Positions 53,452 to 62,161 of a stretch of 64,000 nt of DNA are shown here, piece after piece; positions within the stretch are counted from its first letter, which is position 1, and the number at the start of each line of letters is the position of its first letter. The stretch is from Lachnospiraceae bacterium (GTDB lineage Bacteria; Bacillota; Clostridia; Lachnospirales; Lachnospiraceae): the NCBI GenBank assembly GCA_017445585.1, contig JAFSTX010000068.1, positions 16,321-80,320 on the forward strand. Reading direction: 5' to 3'. The notes under the pieces were generated by a model. The model saw only the letters and a program-made list of their open reading frames with translations, was not told the DNA's origin and ran no database searches. Position numbers and translations under genes: made by a program.

Positions 53452-53480
53452 ATTTTATTATCTGCAGGGCTGTTTGTCAA
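53452..53480 (-). promoter_or_regulatory. promoter of the NlpC/P60 pair
   Basis: On the minus strand TTGACA (53480-53475) and TAAAAT (53457-53452) are 17 bases apart, about 43 bases upstream of the start at 53409. Confidence 0.72.
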
Positions 53481-53515
53481 GATTCATACCCATATATCGG
53501 AAAAAAGATCAGATA

Positions 53516-54430
53516 TCATCCGAGAGTGCGCAGGTATGCAGATGCGGCGTTCACCGCCACGGCGCCGTCGGCACAGGCGGTAATGACCTGACGCAGAGGG
53601 GTATTTCTCACATCTCCGACCGCAAAGATCCCCGGCTGGCCGGTACGGCATTCTGCGTCCGTGACTATGAAGCCTCCGTCGTCCTCGAGCGTCCCTATGA
53701 AGCTCTCGGAGTTGGGCAGGATGCCCACTGCCACAAAGACTCCCGACACGGGGACAAAACTCTCCTCTCCTGTCTTCACGTTGCGAAGCCTGAGGCCTTC
53801 TACCGTATCGCTGCCCTCTATGGCCGAGACCACACTGCTCCACAGCACCTCGGCGTTCTCCTTTGCCAGGAGCTGCTCCTGATTGATCTTCTCACCGCGA
53901 AGCTCGTCGCGTCTATGAACGAGATAAACCTTGCGGCACATTTTCGTCAGATACAGAGCGTCCTCGAGGGCTACGTTGCCGCCGCCGATCACAGCTACAT
54001 CCCTGCCCTTGTAAAAGGCCCCGTCGCAGGTCGCGCAGTAGCTCACGCCTTTGCCCGCAAATTCCTCTTCGCCGGGTGCGCCGAGTTTCCTGTGGCGTGC
54101 ACCCGTAGCTATGATTATGGTCTTTGCCTCGTAGATCCCCTTTTCTCCGCTGATATATTTGATATCGTCTTCCGACCCTATGGCGGTCACGCTGTCGGTC
54201 ACAAACTCAGCTCCAAGCGCCTGCGCGTGATCTCTGAGTTTCATGGCCAGATCGAAGCCTGATATCCCGGGCAGGCCCGGATAATTATCCACAGATTCCG
54301 TGTTAATGATCTGACTCCCGCCAAAGGGTTCCTTCTCGATGACCAGAGTCCTGAGTCTGGCTCTTGATGCGTAGATCGCAGCAGTCAGTCCCGCGGGGCC
54401 GGCTCCGATGATGACAAGTTCGTACGTCAT
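53516..54430 (-). CDS. trxB: thioredoxin reductase
   Basis: The 304-aa flavoprotein has IIGAGPAGLTAAIYASRA near residue 7 (FAD), the redox motif CATC near 133, VAVIGGGNVALEDALYL near 150 (NADPH) and GIFAVGDVRNTPLRQV near 270. It reduces thioredoxin with NADPH. It is the last gene of the polysaccharide and RNase J run, 16 bases after the RNase J gene. Confidence 0.93.
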   Translation of the reverse strand: MTYELVIIGAGPAGLTAAIYASRARLRTLVIEKEPFGGSQIINTESVDNYPGLPGISGFDLAMKLRDHAQALGAEFVTDSVTAIGSEDDIKYISGEKGIYEAKTIIIATGARHRKLGAPGEEEFAGKGVSYCATCDGAFYKGRDVAVIGGGNVALEDALYLTKMCRKVYLVHRRDELRGEKINQEQLLAKENAEVLWSSVVSAIEGSDTVEGLRLRNVKTGEESFVPVSGVFVAVGILPNSESFIGTLEDDGGFIVTDAECRTGQPGIFAVGDVRNTPLRQVITACADGAVAVNAASAYLRTLG

Positions 54431-54446
54431 ATTCTCCTCCTTCAGC

Positions 54447-56222
54447 TTACCATTCAGCTTCCATTATCACCGGCAGGACCATGGGGCTGCGCTGGAATCT
54501 GCGCCACAGATACTCCTCCAGATCCGTCCGGACCGTATTTCTGATCTTGCCGTAATCACGTATGCGGCGATTCTCGCAGTCGGTCAGGCTGTCCAGCACC
54601 ACATCCCTGATCTCGCTGATTACATCGCGCGAATCCTTCACATAGACGAAACCTCTCGTAACGATCTCAGGACCGGACAGCACCATGCCCGAGCCCGGCT
54701 CCACGGTCAGCGCCACGATGATCATGCCGCCCGCAGCGAGAGCCTGGCGGTCTCTTAGCACTTCACTTCCTACGTCGCCCACTCCGAGTCCGTCCACAAA
54801 GATTTCTCCGCAGCGGACGTGTCCGGCCAGCTGAGCCTTTTCATCCGAGAGTTCGAGGACATCTCCGGCCTTAAGCAGGAAGATATTCTCGCGCGGCACG
54901 CCGACTGACTGGGCCAGATCGGCATTCGCACTGCGGTGGCGGAATTCTCCGTGCATGGGCACTGCGTATCTGGGATGCAGCAGCGTATAGATCAGCTCTA
55001 TCTCCTGCTGGCAGGCATGACCGGAAACGTGAGTGTCCTGATATATGAGCTTTGCGCCTTTTTCCGCAAGCTCATTCATGACTCTCGCCACGGCGCGTTC
55101 GTTGCCCGGGATCGGATTCGAGCTGAAAATTATCACGTCTCCCGGCTTGATACTCACACGCTTGTGAACGCCTTCGGCCATCCGCGAGAGCGCGGCCATG
55201 GCCTCGCCCTGACTTCCGGTAGTGATGATCACGAGCCTGTTGTCCGGGTAATTGCCCATCTCCTCGGCACTGATCATAGTTCCTCTGGGCATTTTGATGC
55301 AGCCCAGCTTCTCCGCGATCTCGATCGTCGTCTCCATGCTTCTGCCCTGGAGGACGACCTTGCGGTTGTATTTCTTCGCGGTGTTGATCAGCTGCTGCAC
55401 GCGGTCCACATTCGATGAAAAAGTCCCGACCAGGATACGGCTTTTGCTGTTCTCTGCAAAGATCGTATCAAAGGTGGTGGCAACCATGGTCTCCGACGGC
55501 GTAAAACCCGGCCTCATCGCGTTCGTACTGTCCGAGAGCAGCGCCAGTACACCTTCGCGCCCTATGGCCGCTATCCTCTGCAGATCTATCGTATCGCCGA
55601 AAAGAGGCGTGTAATCCACCTTGAAATCCCCCGTATGGAAGAGGACTCCCGCCGGAGTATGTATCGCGAGCGCAGACGAGCCGGGGATGCTGTGGTTTAT
55701 CTTGATGAAATCCACGGTAAAGCAGCCCTCTTTTACGCTGCTGCCCTGTCGCACAGTCCTGCAGTCGCATACAGACGCGATACCGGCCTCTTCGAGCTTG
55801 TGCATGATCAGACCGATCGTCAGTTTCGTTCCGTACACGGGCACATTCACCTGCTGCAGCACATACGGCAGTGCGCCTATATGGTCCTCGTGGCCGTGCG
55901 TGATAAAATAAGCTCTGACCTTGCTGATATTATCTGTCAGGTAAGTCACGTCGGGTATGATCTTGTCAATGCCCGGCATATTCTCCTCGGGGAAGGCGAG
56001 TCCGCAGTCCACGACGATGATATCATCACCGCAGCGAATCGCGGTGATATTCATGCCGATCTTGTTAAGACCGCCGAGAGGGATCACCTGCACGCTCGTG
56101 TCCTGTGTCCTCTTCCTGCCGGAAGGCTTACCCGCAGAGGCTTTTTTCTGCATATTCCTTTTTTTGCTCTTTTTTTCTCTTATATCACTGTCTTTTTTCT
56201 TTATTTCTTTATTATCCTTCAT
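54447..56222 (-). CDS. rnj: ribonuclease J
   Basis: AAAGGGAT precedes the ATG at 56222; the frame runs to 56282 but that part overlaps the previous gene. The 591-aa protein has a lysine-rich N-terminal extension of about 45 residues, then a beta-CASP MBL RNase: ITHGHEDHIGALPY near residue 110, HTGDFKVD near 195, SDSTNA near 220, GTFSSNVDRVQQ and VSGHACQQE. RNase J matures and degrades RNA from the 5' end and internally. Its position between surface-polysaccharide genes and trxB implies co-transcription. Confidence 0.92.
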   Translation of the reverse strand: MKDNKEIKKKDSDIREKKSKKRNMQKKASAGKPSGRKRTQDTSVQVIPLGGLNKIGMNITAIRCGDDIIVVDCGLAFPEENMPGIDKIIPDVTYLTDNISKVRAYFITHGHEDHIGALPYVLQQVNVPVYGTKLTIGLIMHKLEEAGIASVCDCRTVRQGSSVKEGCFTVDFIKINHSIPGSSALAIHTPAGVLFHTGDFKVDYTPLFGDTIDLQRIAAIGREGVLALLSDSTNAMRPGFTPSETMVATTFDTIFAENSKSRILVGTFSSNVDRVQQLINTAKKYNRKVVLQGRSMETTIEIAEKLGCIKMPRGTMISAEEMGNYPDNRLVIITTGSQGEAMAALSRMAEGVHKRVSIKPGDVIIFSSNPIPGNERAVARVMNELAEKGAKLIYQDTHVSGHACQQEIELIYTLLHPRYAVPMHGEFRHRSANADLAQSVGVPRENIFLLKAGDVLELSDEKAQLAGHVRCGEIFVDGLGVGDVGSEVLRDRQALAAGGMIIVALTVEPGSGMVLSGPEIVTRGFVYVKDSRDVISEIRDVVLDSLTDCENRRIRDYGKIRNTVRTDLEEYLWRRFQRSPMVLPVIMEAEW

Positions 56223-56248
56223 AAATATCCCTTTGTATATTTCATGTA

Positions 56249-57550
56249 TCAGCGGCTGCTCCTGCGGCGTATCCCCATGCACAGCCAGAAAATGACCGCA
56301 AAGAAGCTCAGACTGAAGAGCAGGTAGCTCTCGGCAAAGCCCTGGGCAAGCAGGAAACAGATCATAACGCCGGCCAGATGCCAGCTTCCGTCGTATTTTG
56401 CACGCATCACATCCTCTCCGGCCGCCGCTGCCATCCTGCGTGCTCTGCGCCCGCTAACAGCGCAGTATACGGTAAATACAGTAAGCAGAGCGCTTCCGGC
56501 AAGTCCCGATCCAACCGGCACTCCCACATACAGGCTGTGGATCCCGCCGCCGCTCCAGGTGTATTCTATAGGCACGACCGCAGTCGCCGCAAAATTCTGC
56601 ACGGTAATTCCCAAAAACGGATGCTCCGCAAAAAACCTGAGGCCCTCTGCCCAGATGGATACACGTCCGGTGAGCAGGCTGTCACCGTACCTTGCGGCAT
56701 TGCTCACCGCGGCAGCCAGCGTCCCTTTTGCGGCAGAATAGACAACAAAAGCAATGATCCCTCCCACAGCCAGAGTCAGGATAGAATAAGCGGCCTTTTT
56801 TGCCGCAAGGCGGCTCGTCGACGACATCTTTGCCCATATCACGTATCTGGCGAGCACGCATACAAAAGTTATCGCCAGCGCCAGTATGGACGTACGCGAG
56901 CGCGAGAGCACCAGCGTCGCAGTAGCGAGCGCCACCGCCGCAGCGCAGACGATGCGCCAGAGTCCTCCGGTTCCGAGGACCAGCATGCCTGTGCATAGAA
57001 TGACTGTCATCGCGGACACTGCGCCAATCACATTCATATGTACGAGTCCCGCCAGCCTCCCGTCGAGCTCCCCGATATAACCCACCGTCCCGTCGGCTGT
57101 AACATATGTGGACGGACTAAGCGCCAGATACGCCGCAAAGCACGCAGCCACCATGACGAGCATCATGACGAGCGCGGCTTTGGCCAGCACTATCCTCTCG
57201 CGCCGTTCCAGATCGGCGTCACTCTCCTTCTGCCCGGCAAAAAGCAGACAGAACAGCAGCACCATATAGAGCATGTCCCTGACAGCACGCCCGCTCTGCC
57301 CGCCGCCGTTTACAAAAGCGCTGACACAGTACGAGGCCGCAAATGCCATGAGCAGCCAGAATGCAGGATCTTTCAGGAAGAAGCGCCTCCTGACGATATC
57401 ATAGAGCACAGCGGCAAAGCCCAAAGCGAGCAGCACCTTCATAAAAGGTGAGAGCAGCTGGTGCACCCAGGCTATACTGCCAAAAAGCGAGACGCACATC
57501 AGCAGGCACTTAATGATCGTGTGTTTTTGGAGCAGTTCCTTAAAAGTCAT
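56249..57550 (-). CDS. O-antigen ligase / polymerase-like membrane protein
   Basis: The 433-aa protein has about eleven hydrophobic helices and, in the middle, LTGRVSIWAEGLRFFAEHPF followed by GITVQNFAATAVVP and GGGIHSLYVGVPVGSGLAGS, the large outer-loop pattern of the Wzy_C/O-antigen ligase family (W-x-E-G, H-x-x-Y). It probably polymerises or transfers the glycan repeat made by the neighbouring transferases. It starts four bases after the GT2 gene. Confidence 0.82.
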   Translation of the reverse strand: MTFKELLQKHTIIKCLLMCVSLFGSIAWVHQLLSPFMKVLLALGFAAVLYDIVRRRFFLKDPAFWLLMAFAASYCVSAFVNGGGQSGRAVRDMLYMVLLFCLLFAGQKESDADLERRERIVLAKAALVMMLVMVAACFAAYLALSPSTYVTADGTVGYIGELDGRLAGLVHMNVIGAVSAMTVILCTGMLVLGTGGLWRIVCAAAVALATATLVLSRSRTSILALAITFVCVLARYVIWAKMSSTSRLAAKKAAYSILTLAVGGIIAFVVYSAAKGTLAAAVSNAARYGDSLLTGRVSIWAEGLRFFAEHPFLGITVQNFAATAVVPIEYTWSGGGIHSLYVGVPVGSGLAGSALLTVFTVYCAVSGRRARRMAAAAGEDVMRAKYDGSWHLAGVMICFLLAQGFAESYLLFSLSFFAVIFWLCMGIRRRSSR

Positions 57551-57553
57551 CTC

Positions 57554-58513
57554 TCATTTACCAAGAAGCTTCAGCGCAAGATATCTGCCGGAGCAGATCA
57601 TCGAAGCGAGATACCGCTTCTTCTCGGGTTCCCTCTTCACCAGCGGATTATCACGCCAGGCGGGATAATACTCAGCCATATACGCGGCGCAGCGCTTCAT
57701 AAGCGCACGCTTGCGGCAGGCGAGATACCTCTTGCCGCCCGTCACCAGCAGATGCTCCCAGACCAGATACTCCGTCTCTACGGGAAATCTGAAACTCAGC
57801 GCCTTGCGCAGCCTGTCACACACAGGAAAGATATCGTCAAAATGCGGATCGTAGCCGCGGTGTCTCATGATCGAATCGCCGCTCTGATCGTAGCAGACCA
57901 TGGCCTGCGCGATGTATCCTGCGCGCTCTGTGGCCACCGCGAGCATCGGTATCGCGGCCAGATCCTCGTACCACATCCCCCGGGGGAAAGGATCCTTCGC
58001 GCCGAATACGGCGCGGAAGAGCCCGCGTCTGATGAGCCTGTTCCATGGGCAGGGATTAGTGAGCAGGAGCTCGCCGGGAGTGATATCCCCCTCTTCCAGC
58101 CTTACGCCGTCGTGGAAGGGTGCAAAAGTCCTGCGCTCGCCGTCCGCCCCCACGGTCTCCGCATCGTAGACGATCTGGTCGTATTCCCCGTCTCCGAGCG
58201 CCGCGGCCATGCGCGAAAGGGCGCCGTCGAGCATATAGTCGTCGCTGTCCAGATACGTCACATAATCGCCCTGTGCGGCGCCAAGGCCCGTATTCCTCGC
58301 AGCTGCGACGCCTCCGTTCGCCTGCCTGATGATATGCAGCCGGCTCAAAAAAGCTCCCTCATATCCGCGCACGATGTGCGGCGTGCCGTCCGTGGACCCG
58401 TCATCCACCACGATCAGCTCATAGTCACCGAAATCCTGATTCAGCACGCTCTCCATGCAGCGCGCTATCGTCTTCTCCCGGTTATATACTGTTATGATCA
58501 CACTGATCTTCAT
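57554..58513 (-). CDS. glycosyltransferase family 2 (319 aa)
   Basis: SVIITVYNREKTIARCMESV at the N-terminus, VVDDGSTDGTPHIV near residue 35 and YLDSDDYMLDGAL near 88 give the GT-A fold with nucleotide- and metal-binding aspartates. NPCPWNRLIRRGLF near 165 and WYEDLAAIPML near 195 are acceptor-domain landmarks of this GT2 subgroup. It acts at the inner membrane face on lipid-linked sugars. The 78-base gap before it is the largest within the operon. Confidence 0.9.
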   Translation of the reverse strand: MKISVIITVYNREKTIARCMESVLNQDFGDYELIVVDDGSTDGTPHIVRGYEGAFLSRLHIIRQANGGVAAARNTGLGAAQGDYVTYLDSDDYMLDGALSRMAAALGDGEYDQIVYDAETVGADGERRTFAPFHDGVRLEEGDITPGELLLTNPCPWNRLIRRGLFRAVFGAKDPFPRGMWYEDLAAIPMLAVATERAGYIAQAMVCYDQSGDSIMRHRGYDPHFDDIFPVCDRLRKALSFRFPVETEYLVWEHLLVTGGKRYLACRKRALMKRCAAYMAEYYPAWRDNPLVKREPEKKRYLASMICSGRYLALKLLGK

Positions 58514-58591
58514 ATCGTCTCTTCCTGCATCACGATCCGGAGCCGGAACCGTTCGTCTTCGTGCGGCGCTTTTTGCGCGGGTTTTGATTCT

Positions 58592-59641
58592 TCACTTCAT
58601 ACGGTCGAAAAGCACGGGCATGCGCTTCTTCAGGGCATGGGTAAGGCGGCCGATGCGCAGGCATCCGGCGGCATTACGGCGCTTCATGTATACTGCAAGG
58701 CGCTTGAGCGCGATATTGTCCGGCTTCATATAAGGTACCATCTCGCGGCAGAGCCTCGAGGAAAACACTCTCTGCATGAAGAGGAGCCGCGACTTCTGCC
58801 CGTAGGCCATCGCCGGGCGGTACAGTCTCTCCAGCGTAGAAAGTATATAGCGCAGATACAGATTCGCAAGCCGCGTATGCACGTCATCCGTGTAGAGCGA
58901 CCAGAGCTTGTGCTGCTGCATGAGCCCCGCGATACGCTTCATCGCCAGCGGATAATAATCCACCAGCTCACGGTGCGTCAGCGTGACCCGTCCCCTGCGG
59001 TAGTGAGTCCCTGCCAGATTCAGGATCTTAGCCGTCTTCACCTCGTTAAAGAAGGCGATATTAAACATCTCGTCCTCGTTAAAAGCCTGATCCGGGATGC
59101 GGATCCCCTTGATCGCGTCGGAGCGGTAAGCCTTGTTCCAGAGATAGCCGTAGAGAGACTTCTCTTCCAGATCCATTATACACGAGCGCAGCAGCTTCTG
59201 ATCGGTATAGCTGCGGCTGTCCATGGTGATATCACGAAAGCCCCTGATCTCTCCGTCGTCATCCAGGTACTCTTCGCGATCTCCCCAGATGATGACGTCC
59301 GGCCGGCTTTCGGCGGCCTCACGGACCTTCTCCAGCAGACCATCGCTGTAAATGTCGTCTGCATCAAGGAAGAGGACATACTCTCCCCTGGCCTCCATGA
59401 TACCTTTGTTCCTGGCCTCCGCGGGTCCGTTGTTGTCCGCGAGAGCAATGACTCTGACGCGCGGATCCGCGTCGCCGAGACTGTGCGCGAGCACAAAGCT
59501 CCAATCTCTCGAGCCGTCGTCGACTATGACCACCTCGAGATCGGAAAAGCTCTGCTCCGTCACGGAACCCACCGCCTCGGCGAGGGTCTTCTCCGCGTTA
59601 TAACAGGGTATGATGATTGTAAAAAAAGGTCTTTCGCCCAA
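58592..59641 (-). CDS. glycosyltransferase family 2 (349 aa)
   Basis: FTIIIPCYNAEKTLAEAVGS, IVDDGSRDWSFVLA near residue 37 and VLFLDADDIYSDGLLEKV near 90 are the GT2 motifs; GYLWNKAYRSDAIKG and NEDEMFNIAFF follow. The C-terminal 130 residues are basic and helical. It starts two bases after the 362-aa GT2 gene stops, in the polysaccharide operon. Sugar donor unknown. Confidence 0.9.
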   Translation of the reverse strand: MGERPFFTIIIPCYNAEKTLAEAVGSVTEQSFSDLEVVIVDDGSRDWSFVLAHSLGDADPRVRVIALADNNGPAEARNKGIMEARGEYVLFLDADDIYSDGLLEKVREAAESRPDVIIWGDREEYLDDDGEIRGFRDITMDSRSYTDQKLLRSCIMDLEEKSLYGYLWNKAYRSDAIKGIRIPDQAFNEDEMFNIAFFNEVKTAKILNLAGTHYRRGRVTLTHRELVDYYPLAMKRIAGLMQQHKLWSLYTDDVHTRLANLYLRYILSTLERLYRPAMAYGQKSRLLFMQRVFSSRLCREMVPYMKPDNIALKRLAVYMKRRNAAGCLRIGRLTHALKKRMPVLFDRMK

Positions 59642-59643
59642 AA

Positions 59644-60732
59644 CTATCTTTCCGCCTTAAGCTTTGCAAAAAGTCTGGTGTTTCTGGACTTTACAAAACT
59701 GATGCACCGCCCTTCGGCGAGCGTCAGCGTAACATTCTTCATCCGGACCGGCACGAGCATCAGTTTCATCATCAGGCTCCGCACTCTGGCGTATCTCAGC
59801 GCCCAGGCCACATTCTCTCCAGCGAGCATATCGCGCAGCGCCGCCCGCTTCTCTCTCCGCGGGAGCGTGCATTTCCGGTTCGTCAGATTCTCCACACAGC
59901 CGATGAATCTCTCTATATATCTGCGGGCCATAAACTCTCTGCTTTCCGGAGTATCGATATGCCAGTATTCATAGAGTTCACGCAGCCAGCCGTGCTCCTC
60001 CTCGCGCTTTTCGTACATCTGAGGCCTGTAAGCTGCAGTCTCCGACTCCGCCCGCTTCCTGATGAAGTGATAATAGCACTTTGAAGTGACGCAGACCCTG
60101 TCCGCATCGCGTATCCCCGAGAGCACAAAAGGAAAATCATCCCAGAAAGTGGAGGGATATCTCATGCCGCGCTCTTCCACGTAACTGCGCAGCCAAAGCT
60201 TGTTCCAGGGGGTGTACAGCAGGTTCCTGTCAAAGAGCCGGTACGCAGCCATCCTGAAGGACTGTCTGTCATACACCGCGTCCACGTCAAAAAGCGTATC
60301 CCTGCGGAAGTTCTCTCCGTCATAATACGTATCGATATGATATCCGGCCACTACGAGCTGAGAGCCGCTCTCACCGGCCAGAGCCACCATATCTTCGAGC
60401 ATGCCGGGCTCGGCATAGTCGTCTGAATCCATAAAGTACAGATACTTTCCCGACGCCCTGTCCATGCAGTAATTCCTCGCCGCAGGCGCGCCTGCATTAG
60501 CCTGATGGAAGACCCTGATCCGCGGATCGCGCTGCGCGTACATGTCACAAATCTCTCCGCTCCGGTCCGGACTGCCGTCGTCCACGATCAGAAGCTCCAG
60601 ATCCCGCAGGGTCTGCGAGAGCACGCTCTCTATGGCTCTTCCCACGTATTCCTCTACACGGTATACAGGCATGATCACCGTGACGACAGGAGCCGCGTCA
60701 TTTTTAAGCTGGCTCATTCCGGCATCAATCAT
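59644..60732 (-). CDS. glycosyltransferase family 2 (362 aa)
   Basis: VTVIMPVYRVEEYVGRAIES, LLIVDDGSPDRSGEICDMYA near residue 48 and YFMDSDDYAEPGMLEDMV near 100 give the GT2 fold; LLYTPWNKLWLRSYVEE and FWDDFPFVL follow as in its two neighbours. Its start lies within the last codons of the sugar transferase gene (eight-base overlap), so the two are translationally coupled. Donor and acceptor unknown. Confidence 0.9.
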   Translation of the reverse strand: MIDAGMSQLKNDAAPVVTVIMPVYRVEEYVGRAIESVLSQTLRDLELLIVDDGSPDRSGEICDMYAQRDPRIRVFHQANAGAPAARNYCMDRASGKYLYFMDSDDYAEPGMLEDMVALAGESGSQLVVAGYHIDTYYDGENFRRDTLFDVDAVYDRQSFRMAAYRLFDRNLLYTPWNKLWLRSYVEERGMRYPSTFWDDFPFVLSGIRDADRVCVTSKCYYHFIRKRAESETAAYRPQMYEKREEEHGWLRELYEYWHIDTPESREFMARRYIERFIGCVENLTNRKCTLPRREKRAALRDMLAGENVAWALRYARVRSLMMKLMLVPVRMKNVTLTLAEGRCISFVKSRNTRLFAKLKAER

Positions 60733-62149
60733 GGTTCTTACCGTTCCTTAGCAGATCGTCCACCTCACGGACTATCTGCTCCTGACGCCGCTCCGCCTGC
60801 TCATCATACGCCTCTGTGCTCTTCTCCGGGCGGAACAGTACAAACATGGTCTGGAAAAGGATCTTAAAATCGTTCCAGAGGCTGAAAGTCTGGATATACG
60901 TCAGATCCAGCAGAAGCTTGTCCTTGGGAGACGTGTTGTATTTGCCGTGGATCTGCGCATAACCGGTGATTCCGGCCTTCATACGGTAGCGGTAGAGATA
61001 TTCGGGCATCTCCTGCGCGTTCATATACACGCGGTCAGCCATCTCCGCTCTCGGACCGACCACGCTCATCTCACCCTTTATCACATTCACGAACTGCGGT
61101 ATCTCGTCGATACGGAATTTTCTGATAAAACGCCCCACCTTCGTGATGCGGTCATCTCCGCCCCTTACGAGCTCCTCTCCTGCGTCCTCGCGCATGGTGC
61201 GAAGCTTATAGAGCTTGAAAAAGCGCCCGCTTATGGTGACACGGTTCTGCGAAAAGATAACTTTGCCGCCATCTTCCGCCTTGATCAGGATCGCGCATAT
61301 GAGCAGCAGCGGACTTGTGATGACGAGGCCCATGGCGCTGATCACTATATCGGCCAGACGCTTTACGATGCGCTGGTGCATACTCTTTTCCTTTACGGAG
61401 GAGCGGATGACCGACTCGTCCTCCAGCAGCAGGATCTCCGAAGTCTGCGTCACCAGGTCCGGCACCTCCATAGTGCGGTATACGTTCCTGCGCTTCGAAT
61501 AGCAGTATTCGAGCAGGACCGCGCTCTCCTTCGCGTCCAGACCGCTCAGGAAGACGCTGTCATGGTGCAGTATCTCCTCGAGAAGTCCGGGATCGTCCTT
61601 GTCCATGACTTTGGTAATACGGTACTGCTTTCTGTATTTCTCCACGCCTTTTATCAGATGTGTCAGGTCTCCGCTGCCTCTGACTACGAGGCAGTCTTCG
61701 GGAGGAACGATCCGGAAATAGATCCAATTCCCTCCGTAGGTAAAGACCGCGACCACCAGCATCTGTATGACGAAAGCCAGCAGCGTCCATAGTATATCCA
61801 CGCCGAGATAGGGATAGACTTCGTTGTTCGTCACTTCGTTGGTGTTCATGATGACCATCATCAGGAAAGTGACCACGTCCGCCATGAAATTGGACAGATT
61901 GATGGAGATGATGATCGGCTTGCTCTTGCGCTCGTCGATGTCATACTTGCCGTAGATTCGTCCCAGCATATAGCAGCTGAAAAAGAACGTCACCAGCATG
62001 ATGGCTGAGGTACGCGAGAGTCTGAGCACCTGCGGGTTATTAATGGAGAGCAGTACGAAAAGCACGGCCGCGAGCGTCACATACATGAGCAGCTCCAGCA
62101 GCAGAACTATGCTTTTCCTGCTTTTGAACAGAAAATTCTTCAATACCAA
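60725..62149 (-). CDS. polyprenyl glycosylphosphotransferase (initiating sugar transferase)
   Basis: The 474-aa protein has four N-terminal membrane helices (about 12-115), a central cytoplasmic domain and a C-terminal bacterial sugar-transferase domain. The last has ADIVISAMGLVITSPLLLI near 275, QNRVTISGRFFKLYKLRTM near 310, VVGPRAEM near 375 and AGITGYAQIHGKYN near 400. It moves a sugar 1-phosphate from a UDP-sugar onto undecaprenyl phosphate, the first step of surface-polysaccharide synthesis. It is 12 bases after the VanW gene. Confidence 0.92.
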   Translation of the reverse strand: MVLKNFLFKSRKSIVLLLELLMYVTLAAVLFVLLSINNPQVLRLSRTSAIMLVTFFFSCYMLGRIYGKYDIDERKSKPIIISINLSNFMADVVTFLMMVIMNTNEVTNNEVYPYLGVDILWTLLAFVIQMLVVAVFTYGGNWIYFRIVPPEDCLVVRGSGDLTHLIKGVEKYRKQYRITKVMDKDDPGLLEEILHHDSVFLSGLDAKESAVLLEYCYSKRRNVYRTMEVPDLVTQTSEILLLEDESVIRSSVKEKSMHQRIVKRLADIVISAMGLVITSPLLLICAILIKAEDGGKVIFSQNRVTISGRFFKLYKLRTMREDAGEELVRGGDDRITKVGRFIRKFRIDEIPQFVNVIKGEMSVVGPRAEMADRVYMNAQEMPEYLYRYRMKAGITGYAQIHGKYNTSPKDKLLLDLTYIQTFSLWNDFKILFQTMFVLFRPEKSTEAYDEQAERRQEQIVREVDDLLRNGKNHD

Positions 62150-62161
62150 AGGGCTCCTTTA

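Noticed and set aside
57461..59974. Plus-strand open frame of 837 codons
   Set aside because: It lies fully opposite the O-antigen ligase-like and glycosyltransferase genes, whose motifs are clear; GC-rich codon bias opens the complementary frame.
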